Both the position numbers and the translations under genes were made by a program. A stretch of 64,000 nucleotides of DNA from Pseudomonas lini (GTDB taxonomy: Bacteria; Pseudomonadota; Gammaproteobacteria; Pseudomonadales; Pseudomonadaceae), in assembly GCF_001042905.1 (NCBI RefSeq), contig NZ_JYLB01000011.1:180266-244265 (forward strand). The letters run 5' to 3'. A model generated the notes under the pieces. That model worked only from the letters and a program-made list of their open reading frames with translations, was not told the DNA's origin and searched no databases. Shown one piece after another: positions 52,788-60,868 of this stretch; positions within the stretch are counted from its first letter, which is position 1; each line of letters starts with the position of its first letter.

Positions 52788-53690
52788 ATGAGCAAGATTA
52801 GTGTGTTGGTCGTGGACGATGCGGCGTTCATTCGTGACCTGGTAAAGAAGTGCCTGCGTAACTACTTCCCCGGGATCCGGACCGAAGATGCAGTCAACGG
52901 CAAAAAGGCCCAGGCCATGCTGGCCAAAGAAGCGTTCGACCTGGTTCTGTGCGACTGGGAAATGCCGGAGATGTCCGGTCTGGAACTGCTGACCTGGTGC
53001 CGCGAGCAGGACAACCTCAAGACCATGCCGTTCGTGATGGTCACCAGCCGTGGCGACAAAGAGAACGTCGTCCAGGCGATTCAGGCCGGAGTTTCCGGCT
53101 ACGTCAGCAAGCCGTTCACCAACGAGCAACTGCTGACCAAGGTCAAACAGGCGCTGAACAAGGTCGGCAAACTTGACGCCCTGATGAGCGGTGCGCCGAC
53201 CAAAATGAACTCGGCATTCGGCAACGATTCCCTGAGCGCGTTGACCGGTGGCAAGGCTGCTGTCGTCGCACCAGCCCCGGCTGCCGCACCGTCTCGCGGC
53301 TTGCTCAACACTCCGCCGGTCAAGGCACCGGTCGCTGCTTCCGCGCCTGCCAGCGGGCGCGGTCAAGGCCAACTGCGCCTGCCGAGTGGCACCCAGCAAT
53401 GCGTGATCAAGGCCTTGAGCATCAAGGAAGCACTGCTGGTGGTGAAGCGCACTGACACTCTGCCGCAAGTCCTCGACAGCGCCGTGCTCGACCTGGAGCA
53501 GGGCGAGAACGCTGAAATCGCCCGCCTCAACGGCTACCTGCACGCCATCGTTGCCTACGAGCCGAAACCTGACAGCGACTGGCTGCAACTGACTTTCCGC
53601 TTTGTCGACCAGGATGCGCAGAAGCTCGACTACATCTCCCGCCTGATCGCCCGTGGCACCGCACAGAAGCATTTCGTACCGGGCGCGTAA
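52788..53690 (+). CDS. CheY-like response regulator with C-terminal output region
   Basis: 300 residues from ATG 52788 after AAAGGGG. Residues 1-125 are a receiver domain: DDAAFIRDLVKKCL, phospho-acceptor Asp in LVLCDWEMPEMSGLELL, Thr/Ser in MVTSRGD and Lys in GYVSKPF. An Ala/Pro-rich linker (about 150-195) joins a C-terminal domain of about 100 residues (LRLPSGTQQCVIKALSIKEALLVVKRTDTLPQVLDSAVLDLEQ). This could be a PilZ-like fold, though the RxxxR and D/NxSxxG motifs are not clear. P. aeruginosa has a similar gene after phoU. The partner kinase is not here. Confidence 0.85.
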   Translation: MSKISVLVVDDAAFIRDLVKKCLRNYFPGIRTEDAVNGKKAQAMLAKEAFDLVLCDWEMPEMSGLELLTWCREQDNLKTMPFVMVTSRGDKENVVQAIQAGVSGYVSKPFTNEQLLTKVKQALNKVGKLDALMSGAPTKMNSAFGNDSLSALTGGKAAVVAPAPAAAPSRGLLNTPPVKAPVAASAPASGRGQGQLRLPSGTQQCVIKALSIKEALLVVKRTDTLPQVLDSAVLDLEQGENAEIARLNGYLHAIVAYEPKPDSDWLQLTFRFVDQDAQKLDYISRLIARGTAQKHFVPGA

Positions 53691-53701
53691 CGTGTACCGC
53701 T

Positions 53702-53811
53702 GATCGTTCCCACGCTCTGCGTGGGAATGCCTCCCCGGATGCTCCGTGTCCGCTTCGGATGGGACGCAGAGCGTCCCTTGCTGCATTCCCACGCAGAGCG
53801 TGGGAATGATC
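53702..53811. repeat. Family C compound inverted repeat
   Basis: GATCGTTCCCACGCTCTGCG with its complement at the end (one change, GGGAATGATC). Inner arms GGACGCAGAGCGTCC and GGATGCTCCGTGTCC are partly mismatched. Third copy in the window. Confidence 0.9.
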
Positions 53812-53891
53812 ATTTGAAACATCTGTCGACTACGCTGGTCCATTTCAGCTGCTAGGCTCCTTTCCAGGCCTTACTCGACAGAATCTTGCCC

Positions 53892-54788
53892 ATGCTCGCG
53901 CGCCTGCTGTTTTTCTGTGGTCTGTTCATGGCCTCCACCTCGGCTGTGGCCATGACGATTTACCGGTCCACCGACGCCAGTGGCGTGGTCTCTTACAGCG
54001 ACCGCCCCACCAAAGGCGCGAAGGTGTTCGTTTTTCGGGACCGGATGGTCGAGCGGCTTGAACGGCAGGTGTACCTCGATATCAAGAAACAGAGGGGCAT
54101 GGACAGCGTGTTCGTGCGCAACGACCTGTATGCGCCGGTCGAGATCGAGCTGAGTTTTGCCGGGCTGAATAACGTCAGCGGCGCGCCGAGCCGACCGATC
54201 CGTCGGGTTATGCCAGCGCGCAGTAACCTTCGCCTGGCGCTGCTCAAGGCGACGAAGGCCGGAAGGCCGCTGGTCTATACTCCAAGGTTCGAATATTCCC
54301 TGGGCGACCCCGCAGGGGCCGCCATGGCGTATCGATATCCGTTGCCCTGGCGTGGCGGGCCGTTTCGGCTGAGCCAAGGCGCCAATGGCCAATACAGCCA
54401 CTACGGGCCGAAGAACCGTTATGCGATGGACATCGCCATGCCCGAAGGCACGCCGATCATCGCGGCGCGCGGCGGAATGGTGGTGAAAACCGAGAATGGC
54501 CAGACCGGGCGCGGCAACGATCCGTCAGGCAATTTCGTGCGGGTATTGCACGATGACGGAACGATGGGCGTGTACCTGCACCTCAAGAAAGGCTCAGTCA
54601 GCGTACGGGAAGGTCAGCGAGTGGTGGTGGGCAGTGCGCTGGCGCTGTCGGGCAATACCGGCAACAGCAGCGGCCCGCACTTGCACTTCGTGGTGCAGCG
54701 CAATACCGGGTTGGGGTTGGTATCGATTCCGTACCAGTTCAATCAACCGGTAGGCGCGTTGCCCAACTTTGCGTTGGGCAAGAAGTAA
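53892..54788 (+). CDS. DUF4124 - M23 family peptidoglycan endopeptidase
   Basis: 298 residues from ATG 53892 (a TTG two codons earlier is less likely). The signal peptide is MLARLLFFCGLFMASTSAVA. A DUF4124-like segment (IYRSTDASGVVSYSDRPTKGAKVFVFRD) follows, and the LytM/M23 domain occupies residues about 155-280: HYGPKNRYAMDIAMPEGTPI with the metal Asp, and GPHLHFVV with the second His pair. The first zinc His must be the one in SHYG rather than at the usual HxxxD spacing, so activity should not be assumed. It is probably periplasmic and acts on, or helps cleave, peptidoglycan crosslinks. Confidence 0.88.
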   Translation: MLARLLFFCGLFMASTSAVAMTIYRSTDASGVVSYSDRPTKGAKVFVFRDRMVERLERQVYLDIKKQRGMDSVFVRNDLYAPVEIELSFAGLNNVSGAPSRPIRRVMPARSNLRLALLKATKAGRPLVYTPRFEYSLGDPAGAAMAYRYPLPWRGGPFRLSQGANGQYSHYGPKNRYAMDIAMPEGTPIIAARGGMVVKTENGQTGRGNDPSGNFVRVLHDDGTMGVYLHLKKGSVSVREGQRVVVGSALALSGNTGNSSGPHLHFVVQRNTGLGLVSIPYQFNQPVGALPNFALGKK

Positions 54789-54809
54789 TGGGTGCCTGAC
54801 CCAACGCCA

Positions 54810-54874
54810 TCGCGGGCAAGCCCACTCCCACAGGTCCTGCGCAAGTCCTTGTGGGAGCGGGCTTGCCCGCGAAG
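54810..54874. repeat. Intergenic inverted repeat, family B
   Basis: TCGCGGGCAAGCCCACTCCC opposite GTGGGAGCGGGCTTGCCCGC with a short centre. It lies between the converging peptidase and CNNM genes. Confidence 0.88.
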
Positions 54875-54901
54875 GGGTCGACGCGGATCTGGATCAGCGC
54901 A

Positions 54902-56242
54902 TTAATCGAGCATCAACACCTTGGCCAAAATGATCTTCGGCCCTTTCATCTTCTTGATGATGATCCGCAAACCTTCTACTTCCAGCACTTCTTCCTCTTC
55001 CGGCACCCGTTTCAAGGTTTCATAGACCAGACCGGCGAGGGTTTCGGCTTCGATGTGGTCCAGATCGATGCCCAGCAGGCGTTCGACCTTGAACAGCGGT
55101 GTATCGCCCCGCACCAGCAGTTTGCCCGGCTGATACGCGAGGATCCCGCGTTCGGCCTTGCGGTGTTCGTCCTGAATGTCGCCCACCAGCACTTCCAGCA
55201 CGTCTTCCATGGTCAGGTAGCCGATGATGTTGCCGTCGGCTTCCTCGACCACGGCGAAATGCGAACCGCCCTTGCGGAACTGTTCCAGCAACTGCGACAG
55301 CGGCATGTGGCGAGACACGCGCTCCAGCGGGCGGGTCAGTTCGGCGAGGTTGAACGACTCGGGAATGTGATCCAGTGCGGCCAGTTCCAGCAGCAAATCC
55401 TTGATGTGCAGCAGGCCGACGAACTCCTGACGCTCGCTGTCATACACCGGGTAGCGGCTGAACTTGTGGCGACGGAACATCGCCAGAATTTCCTTGAGTG
55501 GCGCGTTGAACTCCAGCGTCACCAGGTCTTCCCGGGAGTTGGCCCAGTCGACCACTTCCAGCTCGCCCATCTCCACCGCCGAGGCCAAAACGCGCATGCC
55601 TTGGTCGCTCGGGTCCTGACCACGGCTGGAGTGCAGGATCAGTTTCAGTTCTTCACGGCTGTAATGGTGCTCGTGATGCGGGCCGGGTTCACCCTGGCCG
55701 GCGATCCGCAGGATCTGGTTGGCGCTGGCGTTGAGCAGGTAGATGGCCGGGTACATGGCCCAGTAGAACAGGTACAGCGGCACGGCTGTCCAGAGCGACA
55801 GCAGCTCGGGTTTGCGGATGGCCCAGGATTTCGGGGCCAGTTCGCCGACCACGATGTGCAGGTACGAAATGATGAAGAACGCCGTGAAGAACGACACGCC
55901 TTTGACCACTTCGGCCGACTGTACACCGACCGCTTCGAGTACCGGCTCGAGAATATGCGCAAACGCCGGCTCACCCACCCAACCCAGGCCCAACGAGGCG
56001 AGGGTAATGCCCAATTGGCAGGCCGAGAGGTAAGCATCGAGCTGACTGTGCACGGTGCGCAGGATATGTCCGCGCCAGCCGTGTTGTTCAGCGATGGCTT
56101 CGACCCGGGTCGAGCGCAGTTTGACCATGGCAAATTCCGCCGCAACGAAAAAGCCGTTGAGCAAAACCAGGATCAGAGCAAAAAGAATCATGCCGAAATC
56201 GGCGAAGAGTGTCGCGAGGGTCAAGCCAGGGGAAGGGTCCAT
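54902..56242 (-). CDS. CNNM/CorC-HlyC family membrane protein with CBS pair
   Basis: 446 residues. Residues 1-200 are the DUF21 (CNNM) membrane domain (ILVLLNGFFVAAEFAMVKLRSTRVEAI, LSACQLGITLASLGLGWVGEPAFA). Residues about 215-345 are a CBS pair (KFSRYPVYDSERQEFVGLLHIKDLLLE, GSHFAVVEEADGNIIGYLTMEDVLEVLVGDIQDE). The final 80 residues are the CorC_HlyC domain (LAGLVYETLKRVPEEEEVLEVEGLRIIIKKMK). Members act in Mg2+ or Co2+ handling at the inner membrane; 'hemolysin' labels are historical. It is upstream-adjacent to phoR in opposite relation to M23. Confidence 0.93.
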   Translation of the reverse strand: MDPSPGLTLATLFADFGMILFALILVLLNGFFVAAEFAMVKLRSTRVEAIAEQHGWRGHILRTVHSQLDAYLSACQLGITLASLGLGWVGEPAFAHILEPVLEAVGVQSAEVVKGVSFFTAFFIISYLHIVVGELAPKSWAIRKPELLSLWTAVPLYLFYWAMYPAIYLLNASANQILRIAGQGEPGPHHEHHYSREELKLILHSSRGQDPSDQGMRVLASAVEMGELEVVDWANSREDLVTLEFNAPLKEILAMFRRHKFSRYPVYDSERQEFVGLLHIKDLLLELAALDHIPESFNLAELTRPLERVSRHMPLSQLLEQFRKGGSHFAVVEEADGNIIGYLTMEDVLEVLVGDIQDEHRKAERGILAYQPGKLLVRGDTPLFKVERLLGIDLDHIEAETLAGLVYETLKRVPEEEEVLEVEGLRIIIKKMKGPKIILAKVLMLD

Positions 56243-56365
56243 GATGGGGTTTTGCGGGTTCCGTGTATTCGAAAGGAAAGAAAAAAGTGCGCCTGAAAGG
56301 CAGGCACAAGTCAGCCAATGTAGCGGCTGACTCTTGGCTTGCCTAGTGGCGAGTGCTGGCCGGTA

Positions 56366-57688
56366 TCAATCGGCGGTGCTGATAACCCGGGATTTGGTCA
56401 CCTGGGCTGGCGCAAAATGGCAGGTAAACGTGCTGCCGTGCCCCGGCACACTGCTGATTTCCATACGTGCCCGGTGGCGCAGCAACACATGCTTGACGAT
56501 GGCCAGTCCCAGCCCGGTGCCGCCGGTATTGGAGTTGCGGCTGGAGTCGACGCGGTAGAAGCGTTCAGTCAGGCGCGGCAAGTGTTTGCTGTCGATGCCG
56601 ATACCCGAATCCTGCACGCTCAAATGCGCGCCTTGATCGTCACCCCACCAGCGAATTCGGATATTGCCTTCTGCCGGGGTGTATTTCACTGCGTTGAACA
56701 CCAGGTTGGAGAACGCGCTACGCAATTCGGCTTCGCTGCCCTTGAGCAGGATCGTCGGATCGGCTTCCAGGCTGATGTGCTGGTTTTTTTGGCCCGACAG
56801 TTGCTGAGCGTCGCCCTTGATCGATTGCAGCAGGCTGTCAATGGACACCGGTTGATTGTCCGACGGGTAATCGGTGGCTTCCAGTTTGGCCAGCAGCAGC
56901 AAATCGTTAAGCAAGGTCTGCATGCGCCCGCCTTGCTGCTGCATCTGCTGCAGCGCACGGGTCCAGCGCGGGTTCACTTCCTCGACGTTGTCGAGCAGGG
57001 TCTCCAGGTAGCCGCAGATCACCGTCAGCGGCGTGCGCAGTTCGTGGGACACATTGGCGATGAAGTCTTTGCGCATCTGTTCCAGCTGATGGATACGCGT
57101 CACGTCGCGCACCAGCATCAAGTGTTCGTTGTTGCCATAGCGGGTGATGTACAGCTGAATGCGCAGGCGATCATTGATTGGTGAAGGAATTTCCAACGGC
57201 TCGGCGTAGCTGTCCTGTTCGAAGTATTCCTTGAAGCGCGGATGGCGCACCAGGTTGGTCACGGGCTGGCCGCTGTCCTGAGGGGTCTTGAGACCAAGCA
57301 GGGTTTCGGCGGCACGGTTCCACCATTCCAGGTCGCCATCGCTGTCGAGCATGATCACCGCGTCTTTCAGCGCCGCGGTGGATTCCTGGACCCGGTCGAT
57401 CACCGCTTGCAGGCGCCCGCGCACCCGTTGGTCGCGGCGTTGCAAGTGGTAGATGCTGTCGAACACTTCGCCCCACAGGCCATAGCCATCGGGTGGTGCT
57501 TCATCGGGTTTGTGCAGGCGCAGCCATTCGTGCAGGCGCAGCAGTTGCTTGAGGGTCCAGGCCAGATAAAGGCCCAGGCCCACGGCGAGGCTCCAGCCGT
57601 AGTAGCCGGAAATCAGGCCGATCACCAGGCAGGCGGTGACCAGCAACAGCATGTGGCGAATCAGGGTGCCATGCCAGTTTTGGTTCAC
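56366..57688 (-). CDS. phoR: Phosphate regulon sensor kinase PhoR
   Basis: 440 residues starting at GTG 57688, 9 bases after AAGGACG. Two N-terminal helices (about 10-50), a linker, a PAS domain (about 95-190: AVIMLDSDGDLEWWNRAAETLLGL), the H box FIANVSHELRTPLTVICGYLETL (around residue 218) and the HATPase domain with N, G1 and G2 boxes (FSNLVFNAVKYT, VQDSGIGID, GGTGLGLAIVKHVL). It phosphorylates PhoB when phosphate is scarce and is held off by PhoU/Pst. It is 38 bp behind phoB. Confidence 0.97.
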   Translation of the reverse strand: MNQNWHGTLIRHMLLLVTACLVIGLISGYYGWSLAVGLGLYLAWTLKQLLRLHEWLRLHKPDEAPPDGYGLWGEVFDSIYHLQRRDQRVRGRLQAVIDRVQESTAALKDAVIMLDSDGDLEWWNRAAETLLGLKTPQDSGQPVTNLVRHPRFKEYFEQDSYAEPLEIPSPINDRLRIQLYITRYGNNEHLMLVRDVTRIHQLEQMRKDFIANVSHELRTPLTVICGYLETLLDNVEEVNPRWTRALQQMQQQGGRMQTLLNDLLLLAKLEATDYPSDNQPVSIDSLLQSIKGDAQQLSGQKNQHISLEADPTILLKGSEAELRSAFSNLVFNAVKYTPAEGNIRIRWWGDDQGAHLSVQDSGIGIDSKHLPRLTERFYRVDSSRNSNTGGTGLGLAIVKHVLLRHRARMEISSVPGHGSTFTCHFAPAQVTKSRVISTAD

Positions 57689-57726
57689 GAAAAAATGCGT
57701 CCTTGTCAGCGAGTCTGGCGGTCGGC

Positions 57727-58416
57727 TCAGGCCTTGGTGGAAAACCGGTAGCCGGTGCCGCGCACGGTTTGTACCAGATTTTCATAGGCATCGCCGAGGG
57801 CTTTGCGCAGGCGCCGGATGTGTACATCGACGGTGCGTTCTTCGACATAGACATTGCCGCCCCAGACCTGATCCAGCAACTGGCCGCGGGTATAGGCACG
57901 TTCCTGGTGGGTCATGAAAAACTGCAGCAGGCGGTATTCGGTCGGGCCCATCTCGGCGGGTTTGCCGTCGATGGTCACGCGGTGGCTGATCGGGTCCAGC
58001 AGCAGGCCGCCGACTTCGATTGGCGACTCGCCATCAGTCGGGCCGGCGCGGCGCAGCACGGCTTTCAGGCGCGCCACCAGCTCTCGCGGGGAAAATGGTT
58101 TGGTGATGTAGTCATCAGCGCCGACTTCCAGGCCCTGGATCTTGTTGTCCTCTTCGCCCTTGGCGGTGAGCATGATGATCGGGATATCCCCAGTCAGCTC
58201 ATCGCGTTTGAGGCGGCGGGCCAGCTCGATGCCGGAAGTGCCGGGCAGCATCCAGTCGAGCAAAATCAGGTCCGGTTTACGGTCGACGATAATGGCATGG
58301 GCCTGCTGCGAATTCTCTGCCTCCAGGCAGTCATAGCCGGCCATTTCCAACGCAACGGCGATCATTTCGCGAATGGGCGCTTCGTCGTCAACGATCAGAA
58401 TGCTCCTGCCAACCAT
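57727..58416 (-). CDS. phoB: Phosphate regulon response regulator PhoB
   Basis: 229 residues, standard. Receiver domain with Asp in LILLDWMLPGTSGIELARRLK (around residue 54), Thr/Lys in MLTAKGE and YITKPFSPRELVARL. OmpR/PhoB winged helix at the C-terminus (AYTRGQLLDQVWGGNVYVEERTVDVHIRRLRKAL). It binds Pho boxes, including those seen before pstS, pstC and phoB itself. The operon is phoB then phoR. Confidence 0.98.
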   Translation of the reverse strand: MVGRSILIVDDEAPIREMIAVALEMAGYDCLEAENSQQAHAIIVDRKPDLILLDWMLPGTSGIELARRLKRDELTGDIPIIMLTAKGEEDNKIQGLEVGADDYITKPFSPRELVARLKAVLRRAGPTDGESPIEVGGLLLDPISHRVTIDGKPAEMGPTEYRLLQFFMTHQERAYTRGQLLDQVWGGNVYVEERTVDVHIRRLRKALGDAYENLVQTVRGTGYRFSTKA

Positions 58417-58428
58417 GCGTTAATCCTC

Positions 58429-58446
58429 TTGTCATTTAACTGTCTT
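58429..58446 (+). promoter_or_regulatory. Second Pho-box-like pair, plus orientation
   Basis: TTGTCAT-TTAA-CTGTCTT matches the PhoB repeat at 12 of 14 positions and points towards the COG4315 gene. A TAGATA hexamer follows 9 bp later (58456). It overlaps the leader of phoB on the other strand. Confidence 0.55.
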
Positions 58447-58469
58447 GCGCCGCATTAGATAACGGAATT

Positions 58470-58487
58470 ATTGCAGTCGTGTGACAG
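58470..58487 (-). promoter_or_regulatory. Pho box of phoB (autoregulation)
   Basis: On the minus strand, CTGTCAC-ACGA-CTGCAAT (11 of 14), with a TATCTA -10 at 58461-58456, 8 bases downstream, and the phoB ATG 40 bases beyond. Confidence 0.7.
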
Positions 58488-58568
58488 TATTTTAGCTGTC
58501 CTGTGATTGGCGGGATCCTGAACTAAGCTTTAAGTCCGAATCCTGACAACCACAAGAGGAAGGTTTCC

Positions 58569-58961
58569 ATGACATCGCACTCGTTTTCCTTCAAAACCCT
58601 GATGTTGGCCACTGCCTTGATTTTTCCGACGATGGCTTTCGCCGCCGAACCGGCGATGATGAAAGGCGACATGATGGTCGACCACAAGGGTATGACCGTT
58701 TACACGTTCGACAAGGACACCGGCGGCAAGTCGATGTGTAACGATGATTGTGCCAAGAACTGGCCACCGATGATGGCCCCGGCAGGCGCCAAGGCCGAAG
58801 GCAAATTTACGCCAATTAAACGGGATGATGGCACGATGCAATGGGCTTATGACGGTAAGCCGCTATATACGTTTATGAAGGACGAAAAACCTGGAGAGAT
58901 GAAGGGTGACGGCATGAAAGATGTCTGGCACGTCATCACCAATACCGGACCGAAGAAGTAA
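58569..58961 (+). CDS. COG4315-type small secreted protein
   Basis: 130 residues with signal peptide MTSHSFSFKTLMLATALIFPTMAFA. The mature part has two copies of the secreted repeat common to COG4315: DHKGMTVYTFDKDTGGKSMCNDDCAKNWPPMMAPAGAKAEGKF and MQWAYDGKPLYTFMKDEKPGEMKGDG. The C-x-x-x-C (CNDDC) pair suggests a disulphide or metal site. The function is unknown. AGAGGAAGG precedes the ATG. It starts 82 bp from the Pho box of phoB and could itself be phosphate-regulated. Confidence 0.88.
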   Translation: MTSHSFSFKTLMLATALIFPTMAFAAEPAMMKGDMMVDHKGMTVYTFDKDTGGKSMCNDDCAKNWPPMMAPAGAKAEGKFTPIKRDDGTMQWAYDGKPLYTFMKDEKPGEMKGDGMKDVWHVITNTGPKK

Positions 58962-58990
58962 GCGAGTTCAGGAACCACAGCCTCGTTCCA

Positions 58991-59018
58991 GTAGGAGCGA
59001 GGCTTTTGCCCGCGAAGG
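58991..59018. repeat. Single family B half repeat
   Basis: GTAGGAGCGAGGC-TTTT-GCCCGCGAAGG, one arm only, between the converging COG4315 and ubiA genes. Confidence 0.7.
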
Positions 59019-59028
59019 CTCAGTCGCT

Positions 59029-59919
59029 TCAGCGCAACGCGTAATCCAGCACAATCCCGACAAAAATCGCCAACCCCGCCCAATGGTTATGCAAAAACGC
59101 CTGAAAGCAGCGCATCCGGTCCTTGCTGCGGGTGTACCAGAACTCCCACGCAAAACAACCCGCCGCCGCCAGTAACCCGAGGTGGAACCAGCCGCCGAGC
59201 TGGAATTTCGAACCCGCCAGCAGCAGGCACCCCAATGCCAATCCTTGCAGGGTCAGAATGATCACTCTATCGGCGTCGCCAAACAGAATCGCTGTGGATT
59301 TCACCCCGATTTTCAGGTCGTCATCACGGTCGGTCATGGCGTAATAGGTGTCGTAGCCCACGGTCCACAACAGGTTGGCGATCCACAGCAACCAGGCCGC
59401 CGCCGGCAGTTCACCGGTTTCGGCGGTGAACGCCATCGGCATGCCCCAGGAGAACGCTGCGCCCAGCACCACTTGCGGGTAATAGGTATAGCGCTTCATG
59501 AACGGGTAACTGAACGCCAGGGCCAAGCCGCCAAGCGACAGCCACACCGTCGACGCGTTAGTACACAGCACCAGCAGGAAACTCACGCCCATCAGCGCCG
59601 CGAAGAACACCAGGGCTTCTTTCGAGCTGATCTTGCCGCTCACCAGTGGCCGCTGTTCGGTGCGTTTCACGTGGCCATCGACCTTACGGTCTGCCCAATC
59701 GTTGATCACACAACCGCCGGCACGGGTCAGCACCACCCCGAGCACGAAAATCACGATATTGGCCAATGAAGGCGAACCTTCACCGGCAATCCAGAGTGCC
59801 CACAGCGTCGGCCACAGCAGCAAATAAATGCCGATCGGCTTGTCCATGCGAGTCAGCTGAATAAAATCCCAGGCCCGAGGGTTCAAACGGTTCAGGGACT
59901 TGAGCAGGCTCTGGTACAT
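59029..59919 (-). CDS. ubiA: 4-hydroxybenzoate octaprenyltransferase UbiA
   Basis: 296 residues from MYQSLLKSLNRL at ATG 59919, which overlaps the ubiC stop by one base (TGATG) and follows GGAG in the ubiC 3' end, so the pair is translationally coupled. About eight helices. The first Asp-rich motif is VINDWADRKVDGHVKRT (NDxxDxxxD), the second DTYYAMTDRDDDLKIGVKS. It joins the polyprenyl chain to 4-hydroxybenzoate at the inner membrane in ubiquinone synthesis. Confidence 0.97.
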   Translation of the reverse strand: MYQSLLKSLNRLNPRAWDFIQLTRMDKPIGIYLLLWPTLWALWIAGEGSPSLANIVIFVLGVVLTRAGGCVINDWADRKVDGHVKRTEQRPLVSGKISSKEALVFFAALMGVSFLLVLCTNASTVWLSLGGLALAFSYPFMKRYTYYPQVVLGAAFSWGMPMAFTAETGELPAAAWLLWIANLLWTVGYDTYYAMTDRDDDLKIGVKSTAILFGDADRVIILTLQGLALGCLLLAGSKFQLGGWFHLGLLAAAGCFAWEFWYTRSKDRMRCFQAFLHNHWAGLAIFVGIVLDYALR

Positions 59920-60482
59920 CAGCAATTCTCCGGATGGGCGCGGGTGGCGCTCCACAAGGTCGGCAGGAAAATCTCGGCCACCAGCACGCTCAAGGCGCCG
60001 CGGTCGAAACGCGAGCGCCGGCCCCACAGTTCAGACGCCTGAGCGTCCACCGGTAACCATGCTTGAGGATAGTGACAAACCTCTATGGCCCGGCGCTGAA
60101 ACGCCTGATCGCAAAACAGCAATTCGCCCAGAGAGCGGCTGCCCAATTCATCCATATGCAGTCCGTCGCCCTGCAACGCACTACGCGCCGCCACGCTGCG
60201 GGCAAACACCCAGGCTTCTCCGTGGCCGCGCAAATACACCTCGCGCACCCAGCCTTCACTGCCTTCGGCCAGCTCCAGCGCAGCACATTCGTCGGCGCGC
60301 AACGATTGCCAGCCTTCGAACAGCGGCGTGACGCTGAAGCCATCATTCGACAGGCGGATCAAGCGTCGGGTCAGCGACCCTTCATCGAACAGCCAATCGA
60401 GCGTAGACGTATCGGGGAGGGGCGTCAGTTGGCTTCGGGGAAGCCAGACCGGTGTCGCGGAGGGGGATTTTGAGTGCGGCAC
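59919..60482 (-). CDS. ubiC: Chorismate lyase UbiC
   Basis: 187 residues starting at GTG 60482. It removes pyruvate from chorismate to give 4-hydroxybenzoate, the UbiA substrate. Visible: WLFDEGSLTRRL, EGSEGWVREVYLRGHGEAWVFARSV and LGELLFCDQAFQRRAIEV, all conserved in UbiC (the arginine and the late Glu line the active site). ubiC-ubiA is the usual operon. Confidence 0.95.
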   Translation of the reverse strand: MPHSKSPSATPVWLPRSQLTPLPDTSTLDWLFDEGSLTRRLIRLSNDGFSVTPLFEGWQSLRADECAALELAEGSEGWVREVYLRGHGEAWVFARSVAARSALQGDGLHMDELGSRSLGELLFCDQAFQRRAIEVCHYPQAWLPVDAQASELWGRRSRFDRGALSVLVAEIFLPTLWSATRAHPENC

Positions 60483-60681
60483 AGTGAGTCATTATTGGCA
60501 GCAAATGAGGCGGCGAGCTTACCATGTCAGGCGCCGATTTTGATTGACCGGCCTGCCGTTACGCCGAACAGGCTTGCATCTGCCGGGTCCGATCAGTACA
60601 AAACGCCCTGAGCCGGACGGCAACGCTTCACCGATCGACCGTTCGCGCCGGCAAAAGCCTGAATCCTGAGGAAGTAACTGA

Positions 60682-60849
60682 ATGAAAAAGTGGCAATGTG
60701 TGGTCTGCGGCCTGATTTATAACGAGGCCGAGGGCTGGCCGGACGACGGTATTGCGGCGGGCACGCTGTGGCAGGACGTGCCGGAAGATTGGCTGTGCCC
60801 GGACTGCGGCGTGGGCAAGATGGATTTCGAAATGATCGAAATCAACTAA
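60682..60849 (+). CDS. rubA: Rubredoxin
   Basis: 55 residues, MKKWQCVVCGLIYNEAEGWP ... DVPEDWLCPDCGVGK. The two C-x-x-C-G pairs bind one iron. GAGGAAG lies 6 bases before the ATG at 60682. It carries electrons in the cytoplasm, with the reductase gene 19 bp downstream, for alkane hydroxylation or oxygen/peroxide defence. Confidence 0.97.
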   Translation: MKKWQCVVCGLIYNEAEGWPDDGIAAGTLWQDVPEDWLCPDCGVGKMDFEMIEIN

Positions 60850-60868
60850 GAATCCAAGGAGTAAGGGA

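Noticed and set aside
54851..56296. 481-codon open frame opposite the CNNM gene
   Set aside because: The membrane and CBS motifs lie on the minus strand. The plus-strand frame begins inside a REPIN arm.
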